Shown here: one piece after another, positions 19,792 to 31,945 of the stretch | Layout: each line of letters opens with the position of its first letter | Numbering within the stretch: the stretch's first letter is position 1 | NCBI RefSeq assembly: GCF_000828635.1 | Contig: NZ_AP012547.1 | Coordinates: 3,100,001-3,164,000 of the forward strand | Direction of reading: 5' to 3' | Source: Sulfuritalea hydrogenivorans sk43H | Lineage (GTDB): Bacteria; Pseudomonadota; Gammaproteobacteria; Burkholderiales; Rhodocyclaceae | Length of the DNA stretch: 64,000 nt | Notes under the pieces: model-generated | The model's input: only the letters and a program-made list of their open reading frames with translations | Told to the model about the DNA's origin: nothing | Databases searched by the model: none | Position numbers and translations under genes: made by a program

Positions 19792-22581
19792 ATGAATTCA
19801 ACCAACACCGACAGACACAGACCGCCGATGACCGAATCGACTGAAAAAGATGCGCCGCTGCGCGATGACATTCGCCTGCTGGGGCGACTCCTCGGCGATA
19901 CGCTGCGCGACCAGGAAGGCGCCGAATCCTTCGACACGGTCGAGCGCATCCGCCAACTGGCGATCCGCTTTCATCGCAACGACGATCCCGCCGCCCGGCA
20001 GGGCCTGGAGTCGCTCTTCGCCGATTTGCCGAACAACCGGACCACGCTGGTTGCGCGCGCCTTCAGCTATTTCTCGCACCTGGCGAACATTGCCGAAGAC
20101 CAGCACCACATCCGTCGCGCCCGCGCCCACGCCCTGGCCGGATCCAGATCGCGCGAAGGCAGTCTCGCGCATACGGTGCAGCGCGCCACCGAAGCCGGCA
20201 TCGGCGGCAAGGCGTTGTCGAACTTCTTCGCCCGCGCCGAGGTCTGCCCGGTACTGACGGCACATCCGACCGAAGTGCAGCGCAAGAGCATTCTCGACTG
20301 TCAGTGGAAAATCGCCCGGCTGCTGGATGAGCGCGATCGCACCGAACTCACGCCGGAGGAGCGCGAGGTGCACGAAGAAGCTATCCGGCGCGCCGTGCTG
20401 ACGCTGTGGCAGACGCGGATGCTGCGCCGGGCCAAGCTCTCGGTGATGGACGAGGTGGCGAATGCCCTCTCCTTCTACGACACCACCTTCCTGCGCGAAC
20501 TGCCCCGGCTTTACAACGCGCTCGAAGATCATCTGACGAAGCAGGTTGCCGACTGGCCGGGTGACGAACTCAAGCCCTTCCTCCATCCCGGTTCATGGAT
20601 CGGCGGCGACCGCGACGGCAATCCCTTCGTCACCGCGGAGATTCTGGAAAGCGCCATGCGTGCCCAGAGCCGCAAGTCGCTCGGCTTCCTGCTCGATCAA
20701 TTGCACAACCTGGGTGCCGACCTGTCTCCCACATCCGTACTGGTGAAGATTTCCGACGAACTGCAGGCACTCGCGGCGCGCTCGCCCGACCACAGCCCGC
20801 ATCGCGACGACGAACCTTATCGCCGCGCGATCGCCGGCATGTATGCGCGACTGTCGGCCAGCGCACGCCAGCTCGACGGCCTCGAAGCGCCGCGCCATGC
20901 GCTCGGCGAGGCCGCGCCCTACGCCTCTGCCGCCGAATTCGCCGCCGACCTCGACATCCTCCATCACTCGCTGCTGGCCAACCACTCGCGCCTGCTGGCC
21001 CGCGGCCGCCTGCGACGCCTGCGGCGCGCCGTGGCGGTGTTCGGCTTCCACCTGGCGCCGCTCGACCTGCGCCAGAACTCCGAAGTACACGCCCGCACCG
21101 TCGCCGAACTGCTGGCCGTCGCCCGTCCCGGCATCGACTATCTGCGCCTCGACGAAGAGGCGCGCATTCGCCTGCTGCAGGAAGAGCTCGCCACGCCGCG
21201 CCCCCTTGCCGCTCCCGGCATCGCCTATTCGGACGAGACGCGCGACGAGCTGGCGATTTTCCGCACCGCGCGCTCGATTCAGCAGCGCTTCGGCAAGGCC
21301 GCGATCCAGAACGTGATCATTTCCAAGACCGACGGTGTCTCGGACATCCTCGAACTCGCGATCCTGCTGAAGGAAGTCGGCCTGCTGCGGCCGAGCGAGA
21401 GTGCGCTGGACGTCAACATCGTGCCCCTGTTCGAAACAATCGGTGACCTCGAACATTCTGACATCATCATGGATCGCCTGCTCGGCCTGCCGGTCTACAG
21501 CCGGCTGCTCGGCAGCCGCGGCGCGCTGCAGGAAGTCATGCTCGGCTATTCGGACAGCAACAAGGACGGCGGCTTCCTGACGTCCGGCTGGTCGCTCTAC
21601 CGCGCCGAAATCAAGCTCACCGAGGTCTTTGCGCGCCACGGCGTCACCCTGCGCCTGTTCCACGGCCGCGGCGGTTCCGTCGGCCGTGGCGGCGGCCCCA
21701 GCTATCAGGCCATCCTCGCCCAGCCGCAAGGCGCCGTCCAAGGCCAGATCCGCATCACCGAACAGGGAGAAGTCATCGCCTCGAAATACGCCAACCCCGA
21801 TCTGGGTCGACGCAATCTTGAAATCCTTGCCGCGGCGACGCTGGAAGCAACCCTGCTGCCGCATCAGCACGACAATCCTCGGCCGGAATTCCTCGCGGCG
21901 ATGGACACGCTCTCGGCCACGGCTTTCAAGGCTTACCGGCGCATGGTCTACGAGACACCCGGCTTCGAGCGCTATTTCTGGGAATCCACCGTGATTTCCG
22001 AGATTGCCGCGCTCAACATCGGCAGCCGCCCCGCCTCGCGCAAGAAGACCACGGCGATCGAGGACCTGCGGGCGATTCCGTGGGTATTTTCCTGGGCGCA
22101 GTGCCGCCTGATGCTGCCGGGATGGTTCGGCTTCGGCGCCGCGATCTCCGCGTGGAAGGAAGAACGCGGCGTGGCCGGCATGGCGCTGCTGGCGGAAATG
22201 AACCGCGAATGGGGCTTCTTCCGCACCCTGCTCTCCAACATGGACATGGTGCTGGCCAAGAGCGATATCGCAATCGCCGAGCGCTATTCCCGACTGGTGA
22301 AAGACCCAGCCCTGCGCGACGCGATCTTCCCCAGGCTGAAGGAAGAATGGCAGGCGGCCATCGCGGCATTGCTGGAGATTACCGGCCAGACCGAACTGCT
22401 GGCCGACAACCCGCTGCTGAAGCGTTCGATCCGCAACCGCTTCCCCTATCTCGACCCGCTCAACCACCTGCAGGTGGAGTTGCTGCGTCGGCATCGCGCC
22501 GGCGCCGTGGATGAAGCGGTGAAGCGTGGCATCCACCTGACCATCAACGGCGTCGCGGCCGGCTTGCGCAACAGTGGTTAA
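19792..22581 (+). CDS. ppc: Phosphoenolpyruvate carboxylase
   Basis: 929 residues from the ATG at 19792, chosen because AAAGG lies a few bases upstream; ATGs at 19789 and 19828 are alternatives. An in-frame extension upstream runs through the dispersed repeat and is rejected. Catalytic motifs are intact: [40 protein letters not shown] and the C-terminal GLRNSG. It carboxylates phosphoenolpyruvate to oxaloacetate. Together with maeB and pckG within 8 kb it forms a C3/C4 interconversion neighbourhood. Confidence 0.96.
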   Translation: MNSTNTDRHRPPMTESTEKDAPLRDDIRLLGRLLGDTLRDQEGAESFDTVERIRQLAIRFHRNDDPAARQGLESLFADLPNNRTTLVARAFSYFSHLANIAEDQHHIRRARAHALAGSRSREGSLAHTVQRATEAGIGGKALSNFFARAEVCPVLTAHPTEVQRKSILDCQWKIARLLDERDRTELTPEEREVHEEAIRRAVLTLWQTRMLRRAKLSVMDEVANALSFYDTTFLRELPRLYNALEDHLTKQVADWPGDELKPFLHPGSWIGGDRDGNPFVTAEILESAMRAQSRKSLGFLLDQLHNLGADLSPTSVLVKISDELQALAARSPDHSPHRDDEPYRRAIAGMYARLSASARQLDGLEAPRHALGEAAPYASAAEFAADLDILHHSLLANHSRLLARGRLRRLRRAVAVFGFHLAPLDLRQNSEVHARTVAELLAVARPGIDYLRLDEEARIRLLQEELATPRPLAAPGIAYSDETRDELAIFRTARSIQQRFGKAAIQNVIISKTDGVSDILELAILLKEVGLLRPSESALDVNIVPLFETIGDLEHSDIIMDRLLGLPVYSRLLGSRGALQEVMLGYSDSNKDGGFLTSGWSLYRAEIKLTEVFARHGVTLRLFHGRGGSVGRGGGPSYQAILAQPQGAVQGQIRITEQGEVIASKYANPDLGRRNLEILAAATLEATLLPHQHDNPRPEFLAAMDTLSATAFKAYRRMVYETPGFERYFWESTVISEIAALNIGSRPASRKKTTAIEDLRAIPWVFSWAQCRLMLPGWFGFGAAISAWKEERGVAGMALLAEMNREWGFFRTLLSNMDMVLAKSDIAIAERYSRLVKDPALRDAIFPRLKEEWQAAIAALLEITGQTELLADNPLLKRSIRNRFPYLDPLNHLQVELLRRHRAGAVDEAVKRGIHLTINGVAAGLRNSG

Positions 22582-22620
22582 AGCGGCTCGAAGTTCAGCC
22601 GGTCGCCAGGCCGGAAAACC

Positions 22621-23586
22621 TCAGCCCGCGCTTGCACCCGGCCGCTGGGCCAGCGATGCGTTCTCGACCCAGCGCTTGATGCGGTTGGCGTCGCCGATGC
22701 GGGTCAGCCTGCCCCAGGAATCGAGCAGCACGATGATGGTCGGCTTGTTGTTGAGCCAGGCCTGCATCACCAGGCATTTCCCGGCCTCGTTGATGTAACC
22801 GGTCTTGGACAGGCCGATCTCCCAGGTCGGACTCTTGACCAGGGTATTGGTGTTGCGGAAGTGCTGAGGGCGACCGGCGATGCTGAACTCGCCTTCCGAC
22901 GTCGTCGAAAACTCGCGGATCAGCGGGTACTGGTGTGCGGCATCGACCATTTTCGCCAGGTCGCGCGGGCTCGATACATTGGCAGCCGTCAATCCGGTGG
23001 CGTCCTGAAAGCGCGTATCGGCGAGGCCCAGTGCCTGCGCCTTCTGGTTCATCGCGGCGATGAAGGCATCGCGCCCGCCCGGATAGTGGCGCGACAGGGC
23101 CGAGGCGGCACGGTTCTCGGAAGACATCAGGGCCAGGCGCAGCATTTCCTCGCGCGCCAGATGCGTGCCGACCTTCAGACGCGAGCGCGTTCCCTTGAGA
23201 ACGTCGACATCCTCTTCGTTGATTACCAGGGTTTCGGTCAGGTCGGGCTTGCCGTCGAGCACGACCATCGCTGTCATCAGTTTGGTAATCGACGCGATCG
23301 GCAGGATCGCGTTCGGGTTCTTTTCGAACAGGATCGCGCCGGTGGTCTGGTCCAGCACCAACGCCGCAGAGGACTGCACGGCCAGATGCCGGGCGTCGTC
23401 AAGCGATGTCACGCGATGCGCTGACTTGGCACGCAGCGTGTGCTTGACCCGGGCCAGCTTTGCTGCGCCAGGTGCCTTCTTTTTTGCCGCAACGGTTTTC
23501 TTTTTGGTGGCGGCCGCGACGTCAGTCGGCGTCACGCCAGCGCCGACTATTGCGGCGGCCAACAACACCAGTAGTGCTTTCTTCAT
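22621..23586 (-). CDS. pbpG: D-alanyl-D-alanine endopeptidase, PBP7/8 family
   Basis: 321 residues with a signal peptide (MKKALLVLLAAAIVGAG), a Lys/Ala-rich linker (about 25-50), and an S11 peptidase domain with all three active-site boxes: SITK (Ser99, Lys102), SEN and KTG (LSKTGYINEAG). It cleaves peptidoglycan cross-links in the periplasm. A copy of the dispersed 24 bp element (23527-23550) lies within the signal-peptide region, giving IVGAGVTPTD. Confidence 0.9.
   Translation of the reverse strand: MKKALLVLLAAAIVGAGVTPTDVAAATKKKTVAAKKKAPGAAKLARVKHTLRAKSAHRVTSLDDARHLAVQSSAALVLDQTTGAILFEKNPNAILPIASITKLMTAMVVLDGKPDLTETLVINEEDVDVLKGTRSRLKVGTHLAREEMLRLALMSSENRAASALSRHYPGGRDAFIAAMNQKAQALGLADTRFQDATGLTAANVSSPRDLAKMVDAAHQYPLIREFSTTSEGEFSIAGRPQHFRNTNTLVKSPTWEIGLSKTGYINEAGKCLVMQAWLNNKPTIIVLLDSWGRLTRIGDANRIKRWVENASLAQRPGASAG
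23527..23550 (-). repeat. Dispersed 24 bp element, in pbpG signal peptide
   Basis: Core CCAGCGCCGACT intact, upstream half diverged. Sense orientation relative to pbpG, translated VGAGVTP. Confidence 0.65.
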
Positions 23587-23703
23587 GGAGATGCTCCTCC
23601 CGCTATCCGGGCATTCTAGCAGAGGATATCCCCTCTGCCATAAGCTGTATCGGCAGTTATCGTTAGAAATAAAGGAGTTGAACCCATGATCTAAGCGACA
23701 ACA

Positions 23704-24840
23704 TTAACTCAAATCAAGGAACTGGCGCACCTCGTCGCGGCGCGCTAGGGTATCGGCGTAACCCAGATCGATCAAAGCCTTGGTATAGGGCCGCTCGAAC
23801 AGCAGATAACTCGTCAGCGCACCGCCGTTTCGATTCATGGCGCCCAGGCCGCGCAGCATGGTACGCACCGGCCACGGCAAAGCCTTGGCATGACGCGCGG
23901 CAAGATGGTCAAGGCGCTGCGAGGGCGCGATGGTCAGCACTTCGATGGGCCTCAGGCTCATCCCCTTTTCACGCCGAACGTCTGCTGGGATCAGCGACAG
24001 CGTATTGTTGATGCGCCCCATGCGTTCCAGATCGACCGACATGCTGTCGAGAAAGATGCTGGACAGCGCGTGGCCGGCAATTTGCGCCAGCGAGGGATAG
24101 ATTTCGGCGCGCGGCCGGGCATTCTCGTCGGCCATCCGGCCGGCGCCGATCACCAGGATCTTGTCGGCGCCGAGATGAATCGCCGGCGAAACCGGCGCCA
24201 CCTGCCGCATCGAACCGTCGCCGAACCATTCGCGGTTGATATGGACGGCCGGGAAAATGAAGGGGATGGCGCTGGATGCCATCAGGTGATCGAGGGAAAT
24301 CTCGGCGGCGGCGCCAACCCGCTGGCTGCGCCGCCAGCCTTCGATATCCGCGCGCCCCTGGTAAAAACTCACGCTTTGCCCCGACGAGTAGCCGGAACAG
24401 GTGATGCTGATCGAATGCAGGGCGCGGTTTTCGATGGCTTTCGCGATGCGGCTGAAGTCGAGGCTGTCGTCGAGCAAACGGCGCAGCGGCGAATTGTCCA
24501 GCAGCGAGCGTGGTGAATGCCTGGTCAGCCAGCCCACCGCCAGCGTCGACACCCAGCGCGCGCCGGAGATACCCATGCTCAGTGGATCCGCTCGATACAC
24601 TTGCTGCGCGCTGAAGTTCTCCCAGACCTGCAACAGGTTGTCCACCCCCGCCGCGAAATCCTCGGCCCATACCGCCATCGATGCGGCGTTGATCGCCCCG
24701 GCCGAAGTGCCGCACAGGATCGGAAACGGATTGCGCCGCGGCTCCGGCAGCAGTTCGCGGATCGCCTTCAGCACGCCGGCCTGATAGCCGGCGCGAGCGC
24801 CGCCGCCGGTCAGGATCAGGGCGGTACGGGATTCCGTCAT
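23704..24840 (-). CDS. Patatin-like phospholipase family protein
   Basis: 378 residues. The patatin Ser/Asp dyad is visible: oxyanion loop GGGARAGYQAGVL at residues 12-24, nucleophile elbow GTSAGAINAASMA, and Asp in FGDGSMRQ. No signal peptide, so a cytoplasmic or membrane-associated lipid acyl hydrolase is likely. It starts 7 bp after the maeB stop on the same strand and could be co-transcribed with it. The substrate cannot be read from the sequence. Confidence 0.88.
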   Translation of the reverse strand: MTESRTALILTGGGARAGYQAGVLKAIRELLPEPRRNPFPILCGTSAGAINAASMAVWAEDFAAGVDNLLQVWENFSAQQVYRADPLSMGISGARWVSTLAVGWLTRHSPRSLLDNSPLRRLLDDSLDFSRIAKAIENRALHSISITCSGYSSGQSVSFYQGRADIEGWRRSQRVGAAAEISLDHLMASSAIPFIFPAVHINREWFGDGSMRQVAPVSPAIHLGADKILVIGAGRMADENARPRAEIYPSLAQIAGHALSSIFLDSMSVDLERMGRINNTLSLIPADVRREKGMSLRPIEVLTIAPSQRLDHLAARHAKALPWPVRTMLRGLGAMNRNGGALTSYLLFERPYTKALIDLGYADTLARRDEVRQFLDLS

Positions 24841-24847
24841 GCGCGAA

Positions 24848-27130
24848 TCAACTGCCGCTCCTGGCCTGTTGCTGCGCTTCGACCGAAAGCAGGGCGGTCA
24901 CATTGACGATGCGCCGCACGGTTGCGGTCGGCGTCAGGATATGCACCGGGCGCGCGGCGCCGAGCAGCATGGGACCCACCGTCAGTCCGTCACCCGCGGA
25001 AGTCTTGATCAGGTTGAAGGCGATATTGGCGGCGTCCAGGGTCGGCATGATCAGCAGGTTGGCCTGGCCCTTCAAGGTCGAATTGGGGAATACCTGGCGC
25101 CGGATGTCGTCGGACAGCGCGGTGTCGCCATGCATTTCGCCATCCACCTCGAGTTCGGGCGCGACTTCGCGCAGTATCTCCAGGGCGCGGCGCATCTTGA
25201 TGGACGTCGGTGTGTCCTCGGCGCCGAAGTTGGAGTGCGAAAGCAGCGCCGCGCGAGGCGCCAGGCCGAAGCGGCGAACCTCCTCCGCCCCCAGCCGGGC
25301 AAACTCGGCGATCTGTTCCGCGCTTGGATCGTAATTCACGTAGGTATCGCCGATGAACAACGTGCGCTTGGGCAGGATCAGCAGGTTCATGGCGTAGAAA
25401 TTCTCGATGCCCGGCTTCAGCCCGATCACGTCGGCGATGTAGCGCAGGTGCAGCGAGTGCTTGCCGAAGGTGCCACACAGCAGCGCATCGGCATAGTTGT
25501 GCCGTACCAGCATGGCGCCGATCAGCGTCGTGCGCCGCCGCATTTCGCGCTTGGCATATTCGATGCCGACCCCCTTGCGACAGGTCAGCTCGTAGTAGTC
25601 CTGCCACAGTTCCTTGTAGCGTGGATCGGAGTCGGGATTGACCAGTTCGAAGTGGTCGCCCGGACGGATGCGCAGCCCGTAGCGGGCGATGCGCTGCTCG
25701 ACCACCTCCGGGCGGCCGATCAGGATCGGTCGCGCCAGGCCCTCGTCGCAGACGGCCTGCGCGGCGCGCAGGACCCGTTCGTCCTCGCCTTCGGCGAAGA
25801 CCACGCGCGCCGGTTTCTTCTTGGCGGCGGAAAACACGGGGCGCATCAGCAGCCCGGTCGAATAGACGAAATCGTTCAGTTGCTGGGCATAGGCCTCCAT
25901 GTCGGCGATCGGCCGCGTGGCGACGCCGGAGTCCATCGCCGCTTGCGCCACCGCCGGCGCCACCTTGATGATGAGCCGTGGATCGAAGGGCTTCGGGATC
26001 AGGTACTCGGGGCCGAAGGAGAGTTCCTCCGTGCCATAGGCGGCCGTCACCACCTCCGACTGCTCGGCGTGCGCCAGTTCCGCGATCGCCCGCACCGCGG
26101 CGACTTTCATTGCTTCATTGATGGTCGTCGCGCCGACATCGAGCGCGCCCCTGAACATGAACGGGAAGCACAGCACATTGTTGACCTGGTTCGGATAATC
26201 CGAACGCCCGGTACCGATGATGGCGTCGGGGCGCACGGCCTTGGCCTCTTCGGGACGGATTTCCGGGTCCGGGTTGGCCATCGCGAGAATCAGTGGATCG
26301 CGCGCCATGGTCTTGACCATTTCCGGCTTGAGGACGCCGGCCGTGGACAAGCCGAGGAAAATGTCGGCGCCGGGCATCGCATCGCCCAGCGTGCGTGCGT
26401 CGGTTGCCTGCGCGTAGCGCGCCTTGGAGGCATCAAGGCCCTCGCGTCCGGTGTGGATCACGCCCTTGCTATCGACTGCGACAACATTCTTCGGATCGAG
26501 ACCAAGGCTGACCAGCAGATCGAGGCAGGCGATCGCCGCCGCGCCGGCACCGGAACAGACCAGCTTGACCTGGGCAATGTCCTTGCCGACCACGCGCATG
26601 CCGTTGAGCACGGCGGCGCTGGCGATGATCGCCGTGCCGTGCTGGTCGTCGTGGAAGACCGGGATCTTCATCCGCTCGCGCAGCTTGGCCTCGACGTAGA
26701 AGCACTCGGGCGCCTTGATGTCTTCCAGGTTGATGCCGCCGAAGGTCGGCTCCAGCGAAGCGATGATGTCGACCAGCTTGTCCGGATCGTTCTCGGCCAC
26801 CTCGATGTCGAAGACGTCGATGCCGGCAAACTTCTTGAACAGCACACCCTTGCCTTCCATCACCGGCTTGCCGGCCAGGGGGCCGATGTTGCCCAGCCCC
26901 AATACGGCCGTGCCATTGGTGATGACGGCGACCAGGTTGGCGCGCGAGGTGTACAGCGCCGCCGTCGATGGATCGCGCACGATTTCGTCGCAGGCGGCGG
27001 CAACGCCCGGCGAATAGGCCAGCGACAGGTCGGCCTGGTTGGTCAGGGCCTTGGTCGGGGTAACGGCAATCTTGCCGGGTTTGGGGCTGCGGTGATATTC
27101 CAGCGCCGCGGCGCGAATGCGTTCATCCAT
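24848..27130 (-). CDS. maeB: NADP-dependent malic enzyme with phosphotransacetylase-like C-terminal domain
   Basis: 760 residues from ATG at 27130, preceded by AAGGAG. The N-terminal malic-enzyme half has [41 protein letters not shown] and [19 protein letters not shown]; the C-terminal half is the PTA-like domain ([31 protein letters not shown]) typical of MaeB, where it is regulatory rather than catalytic. It decarboxylates malate to pyruvate with NADPH. A longer in-frame extension upstream is excluded because it crosses the dispersed repeat and lacks a ribosome site. Confidence 0.95.
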   Translation of the reverse strand: MDERIRAAALEYHRSPKPGKIAVTPTKALTNQADLSLAYSPGVAAACDEIVRDPSTAALYTSRANLVAVITNGTAVLGLGNIGPLAGKPVMEGKGVLFKKFAGIDVFDIEVAENDPDKLVDIIASLEPTFGGINLEDIKAPECFYVEAKLRERMKIPVFHDDQHGTAIIASAAVLNGMRVVGKDIAQVKLVCSGAGAAAIACLDLLVSLGLDPKNVVAVDSKGVIHTGREGLDASKARYAQATDARTLGDAMPGADIFLGLSTAGVLKPEMVKTMARDPLILAMANPDPEIRPEEAKAVRPDAIIGTGRSDYPNQVNNVLCFPFMFRGALDVGATTINEAMKVAAVRAIAELAHAEQSEVVTAAYGTEELSFGPEYLIPKPFDPRLIIKVAPAVAQAAMDSGVATRPIADMEAYAQQLNDFVYSTGLLMRPVFSAAKKKPARVVFAEGEDERVLRAAQAVCDEGLARPILIGRPEVVEQRIARYGLRIRPGDHFELVNPDSDPRYKELWQDYYELTCRKGVGIEYAKREMRRRTTLIGAMLVRHNYADALLCGTFGKHSLHLRYIADVIGLKPGIENFYAMNLLILPKRTLFIGDTYVNYDPSAEQIAEFARLGAEEVRRFGLAPRAALLSHSNFGAEDTPTSIKMRRALEILREVAPELEVDGEMHGDTALSDDIRRQVFPNSTLKGQANLLIMPTLDAANIAFNLIKTSAGDGLTVGPMLLGAARPVHILTPTATVRRIVNVTALLSVEAQQQARSGS

Positions 27131-27167
27131 GAATGGTTTCTCCTTTTTGCTTTGACCCCAATTGTAT

Positions 27168-27191
27168 CGCCGTGTCCCCAGCGCCGACTTT
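27168..27191 (-). repeat. Dispersed 24 bp element, maeB-pckG gap
   Basis: Near-consensus copy (GTGTCC variant) ending CCAGCGCCGACTTT, located 38 bp upstream of the maeB start in the divergent maeB-pckG interval. Confidence 0.75.
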
Positions 27192-27424
27192 GCGGCAAAC
27201 CACCTGTTTCCCTGCGCAATTCCCCCTGAGTGCGGCAAGCAGGGCGTTGCCGACGGCCGCCCGGCGCGTGCGGCAGTTGATTGTGGGATAATTATTGTTT
27301 ATCAAAATCCGTGGCCCGGGCCACACCGTCCCCGTCGCGGACTGCCGAACGCCGCTCCGATCCTGACTTCCGGATCCCCGGCCGACCGGCGCGAATTCAA
27401 AATCAGAGTGGAGATTATCGCGTC

Positions 27425-29256
<1,832 letters not shown>

Positions 29257-29257
<1 letters not shown>

Positions 29258-29280
29258 CAGTCGGCGCTGGGACCACGGCG
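29257..29280 (+). repeat. Dispersed 24 bp element, after pckG
   Basis: Begins at the last base of the pckG stop codon; core AGTCGGCGCTGG on the plus strand followed by GACCACGGCG. It lies between pckG and the co-oriented aminotransferase gene. Confidence 0.7.
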
Positions 29281-29339
29281 AAAACCCGCAACGGCCGTCC
29301 TGCCTCGCGCAAGACGGCCGTTTGCTTTTGGAGAACGGA

Positions 29340-30500
29340 ATGAACATCGCTGCCCGCATGGCGCAAATCGCTCCATTTCATGTCATGGAGCTAATGGCAC
29401 AGGCACAGGCCCTTGAGGATCAAGGACGGACGATCACGCACCTGGAGGTCGGCGAACCCGACTTTGCAACCGCCGCTCCCATTCTTGAAGCAGCCCAGCG
29501 CTTTCTCTCGGGCGGACACGTCCATTACACGGCCGCCCTGGGTTTGCCCCGGTTGCGCGAGGCGATCAGCGGCTTCTATCACACGCGTCACGGACTCGAC
29601 ATCCCGCCGGAACGGATCGTGGTCACCGCCGGTGCGTCCGGCGCACTGCTGCTGGCACTCGGCGTGCTGGTGAATCCCGGCGACGAATGGCTGCTGCCCG
29701 ATCCAGGCTACCCCTGCAACCGGCATTTTGTGCGCTTGCTCGAAGGCAAGCCGGTATCGCTCGCGGTTGAAGCGGCATCGAACTACCAACCGACGGCAGC
29801 ACAACTGGCTGAATCCTGGACACCCCGGACACGCGGACTGCTGGTGGCTTCACCCGCCAATCCGACCGGCGCCCTGCTTGACCCGGAAACCATGGCGTCA
29901 CTGGCCAATGGCGTCGCAACGCGGGGCGGCAGCCTGCTGGTCGACGAGATCTATCACGGACTGACGTATGGCATTGATGCGACATCCGCGCTGTCCGTCA
30001 GCGATGATGCATTCGTGATCAACAGCTTCTCGAAGTACTTCGGCATGACAGGTTGGCGGCTGGGCTGGCTGGTCGCGCCGCAGCGCTTTGTGCGAGAGAT
30101 CGAGAAGCTGGCGCAGAACCTCTATATCGCGCCGTCGACCGTCGCCCAGCATGCCGCGCTGGCGGCCTTCCATCCCGAAACCACCGCCATTCTCGAAGCG
30201 CGCCGCCAGGAATTTTCCTCGCGGCGGGACATTCTCCTGCCGGGATTGCGCACCCTCGGCTTCGAGATTGCGGCCGAACCGCAGGGTGCCTTTTATGTAT
30301 ATGCGAACAGCAGCAGGCTGGCCGAGGACAGCTTCACGCTTGCCGAGCAGCTATTGACACAAGCCGGCGTGGCCGCAACCCCCGGGCTGGATTTCGGCAG
30401 CAACGCACCGCAAAGCCACATGCGCTTTGCCTATACGGTCGGCCGGGGACGGATCGAAGAAGGTCTCGACCGCATGGCGACGTTCCTGAGTTCCCGATAG
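29340..30500 (+). CDS. Class I/II pyridoxal-phosphate aminotransferase
   Basis: 386 residues from ATG at 29340 with GGAG ~9 nt upstream. Fold-type I features: THLEVGEPDF near the N-terminus, VTAGASGALLLAL, DEWLLPDPGYPCNRHF, VASPANPTGALLD, DEIYHGLTYG and the PLP lysine in INSFSKYFGMTGWRLGW. It resembles alanine/aspartate-type aminotransferases; the exact amino donor is not clear. It is 82 bp after pckG on the same strand, but with a repeat between them. Confidence 0.87.
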   Translation: MNIAARMAQIAPFHVMELMAQAQALEDQGRTITHLEVGEPDFATAAPILEAAQRFLSGGHVHYTAALGLPRLREAISGFYHTRHGLDIPPERIVVTAGASGALLLALGVLVNPGDEWLLPDPGYPCNRHFVRLLEGKPVSLAVEAASNYQPTAAQLAESWTPRTRGLLVASPANPTGALLDPETMASLANGVATRGGSLLVDEIYHGLTYGIDATSALSVSDDAFVINSFSKYFGMTGWRLGWLVAPQRFVREIEKLAQNLYIAPSTVAQHAALAAFHPETTAILEARRQEFSSRRDILLPGLRTLGFEIAAEPQGAFYVYANSSRLAEDSFTLAEQLLTQAGVAATPGLDFGSNAPQSHMRFAYTVGRGRIEEGLDRMATFLSSR

Positions 30501-30502
30501 CG

Positions 30503-30582
30503 GGGATACCGTCCTCGGCCAAAGGAACTCGAGGCCTTGCCTGCCGGGAATTGCGCTTTATGTCCCGCCGGGACGGTATCCC
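30503..30582. repeat. 12 bp perfect inverted repeat downstream of the aminotransferase
   Basis: GGGATACCGTCC at 30503-30514 pairs with GGACGGTATCCC at 30571-30582, leaving a 56 nt loop. It starts 3 nt after the aminotransferase stop. There is no T-tract directly after it. A processing or stabilising hairpin is possible. Confidence 0.4.
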
Positions 30583-30607
30583 TTGGTGGGACGCGCGCCG
30601 TCGATAA

Positions 30608-30649
30608 AACGATAAAAGAAAGCGCGTGCCGAGTTAACAGCACGCGCTT
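30608..30649 (-). terminator. Rho-independent terminator of the H1-like gene
   Basis: Stem AAGCGCGTG/CACGCGCTT around the loop CCGAGTTAACAG (30620-30649), followed on the reverse strand by TTCTTTTATC. It lies ~60 bp beyond the H1-like gene stop. Confidence 0.75.
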
Positions 30650-30707
30650 GCTATCCACTGAGCGCCGCGATCAGTCCCGCAGGACTAAACGCAGGCCGAT
30701 GCTACCG

Positions 30708-31331
30708 TCAGGGACGGGAACCGGTGGGAAACGGCCAAGCCGCTGCAGGATTCAGCGACGACTTGATGCCGGGTGCAGCTGCAGTCGAAGGTGCGGCAGC
30801 AGCAGCGGGCTTCGCGGCCGGCTTTGCTGCAGCCTTCTTCGGTGCCGCCTTCTTTGCAGCCGGCTTTGCAGCAGGCTTCGCAGCAGGCTTCTTGGCGGCG
30901 GGCTTCTTCGCGGCCGGCTTCTTGGCAGCGGGCTTCTTCGCAGCAGGCTTCTTGGCGGCGGGCTTCTTCGCGGCCGGTTTCTTGGCAGCGGGCTTCTTCG
31001 CAGCAGCCTTCTTCGGTGCAGCCTTCTTCGCGGCAGGCTTCTTGGCGGCAACCTTCTTCGCAGCCGGCTTCTTGGCAGCGACTTTCTTCGGTGCAGCCTT
31101 CTTTACAGCAGGCTTCTTGGCAGCCGGCTTCTTGGCAACAGCCTTCTTCGCGGCGGGCTTCTTCGCGGCCGGTTTCTTGGCAGCGGGCTTCTTCGCAGCG
31201 GGCTTGGCAGCCGCCTTCTTTACAGCCGGCTTTTTGGCGGCTGGCTTCTTCGGGGCCGCAGACTTCTTAGCGGCGGGCTTAGCCGCAGCCTTCTTTGCGG
31301 CCGGCTTCTTGGCTTTCTTGGTATCAGCCAT
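30708..31331 (-). CDS. Histone H1-like Lys/Ala-rich DNA-binding protein
   Basis: 207 residues from the ATG at 31331 (MADTKKAKKPAAKKAAAK), preceded by a strong AAGGAGGTT. Nearly the whole protein is repeats of the type PAAKK/KKA, with a short conserved tail (SLNPAAAWPFPTGSRP) seen in betaproteobacterial H1-like/AlgP-like proteins. Expected to bind and compact DNA through Lys-rich tails. The repetitive coding DNA (about 30870-31320) makes length polymorphism likely. In related Burkholderiales a protein of this type is remembered near nrdAB; here only an apparent nrd-type promoter remains ~500 bp upstream. Confidence 0.85.
   Translation of the reverse strand: MADTKKAKKPAAKKAAAKPAAKKSAAPKKPAAKKPAVKKAAAKPAAKKPAAKKPAAKKPAAKKAVAKKPAAKKPAVKKAAPKKVAAKKPAAKKVAAKKPAAKKAAPKKAAAKKPAAKKPAAKKPAAKKPAAKKPAAKKPAAKKPAAKKPAAKPAAKPAAKKAAPKKAAAKPAAKPAAAAAPSTAAAPGIKSSLNPAAAWPFPTGSRP
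30870..31320 (-). repeat. Degenerate tandem codon repeats in the H1-like gene
   Basis: Units of 15-30 bp such as GGCTTCTTGGCAGCG and GGCTTCTTCGCGGCC (plus strand) alternate with small variations and encode PAAKK repeats. They are prone to slippage in whole-codon steps. Confidence 0.75.
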
Positions 31332-31344
31332 GTTGAACCTCCTT

Positions 31345-31833
31345 AACAAATTAACAGGAAAGAACCACCACTACTTTTTTACTGCAACCCGTCTGGGCTA
31401 GCACGGATTATCCAACGCTCCGATGCAATCGAAAGCGACGAATTCCCCACGTTTATCCGCCTATCACTTCGTTTTGAAACCCGGAATGACAAACGCACAA
31501 ACAATCAAACATCATATCCTGTCGACCACAATCCCCCGCAACGCCCGTCTGGCGCCGTTTGGCACGATCATGCCGATCGCGTGCGAACGCACGTCCGCCC
31601 TGCGCATCGACGCGGCGGACAGTCATCTGGATTTGCGGAGTGAATGGCTTGCGGGGAGATGAATGCAGGCGCTGGTGCGTGACCATGGCGACAGAAGACA
31701 GCTGGGCAACCCCGTTGCGGTCGGTGTAAAACTCGCCCAAAACTTCCTGCATTCAGATCTCCCGTCTTTGCGTCATGAAGCCGGTGATGATCGGGACACT
31801 GCGACCTGCCTCGCCCCTTCCGTACAACGACCT
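31345..31833. other. Gene-poor stretch between the H1-like gene and an orphan promoter
   Basis: About 490 bp without a convincing gene. A reverse-strand frame at 31453-31752 (99 codons, ATG preceded by GGGAGA) and forward frames at 31423-31662 and 31663-31869 resemble no known family and do not share the strong third-position GC bias of neighbours. The stretch would be transcribed leftward from the promoter at 31869-31897 and may be the 5' leader of the H1-like gene or a scar of lost genes. Confidence 0.4.
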
Positions 31834-31877
31834 ACTATATCTAGTGGGTCATCGACGATCTGGCACTAATTGTAGTG
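31834..31877. promoter_or_regulatory. Pair of NrdR-like boxes
   Basis: Box 1 ACTATATCTAGT (31834-31845) and box 2 CACTAATTGTAGTG (31864-31877) are palindromes whose centres are 31 bp apart, three DNA turns, which is the known NrdR spacing. By eye they match 12 and 11 of 16 positions of the NrdR consensus, including the CTA/TAG arms. No ribonucleotide reductase gene lies on either side. Confidence 0.6.
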
Positions 31878-31897
31878 GTTGATTTTTTTGACTGCAA
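31869..31897 (-). promoter_or_regulatory. Sigma70-like promoter overlapped by NrdR-like box 2
   Basis: On the reverse strand TTGCAG (31892-31897) and TACAAT (31869-31874) are separated by 17 bp, and the -10 element lies inside NrdR-like box 2, a repression geometry. It points toward the H1-like gene. Confidence 0.55.
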
Positions 31898-31945
31898 GAG
31901 TTTTTTGATGTAAACGCAAAAATAATCGTTGCAGCTTTGCGACAC

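Noticed and set aside
24839-27229. Forward 796-codon frame opposite maeB
   Set aside because: Shadow frame of high-GC coding DNA; maeB on the reverse strand has all motifs.
30870-31320. CRISPR-like periodic repeats
   Set aside because: Repeats are codon-phased variations of PAAKK in a gene with a strong ribosome site; no constant repeat/spacer pattern.
31453-31752. 99-codon reverse frame in the gene-poor stretch
   Set aside because: A GGGAGA precedes its ATG, but amino-acid composition and codon use are unlike neighbours and no family is recognised; kept only as a possibility.
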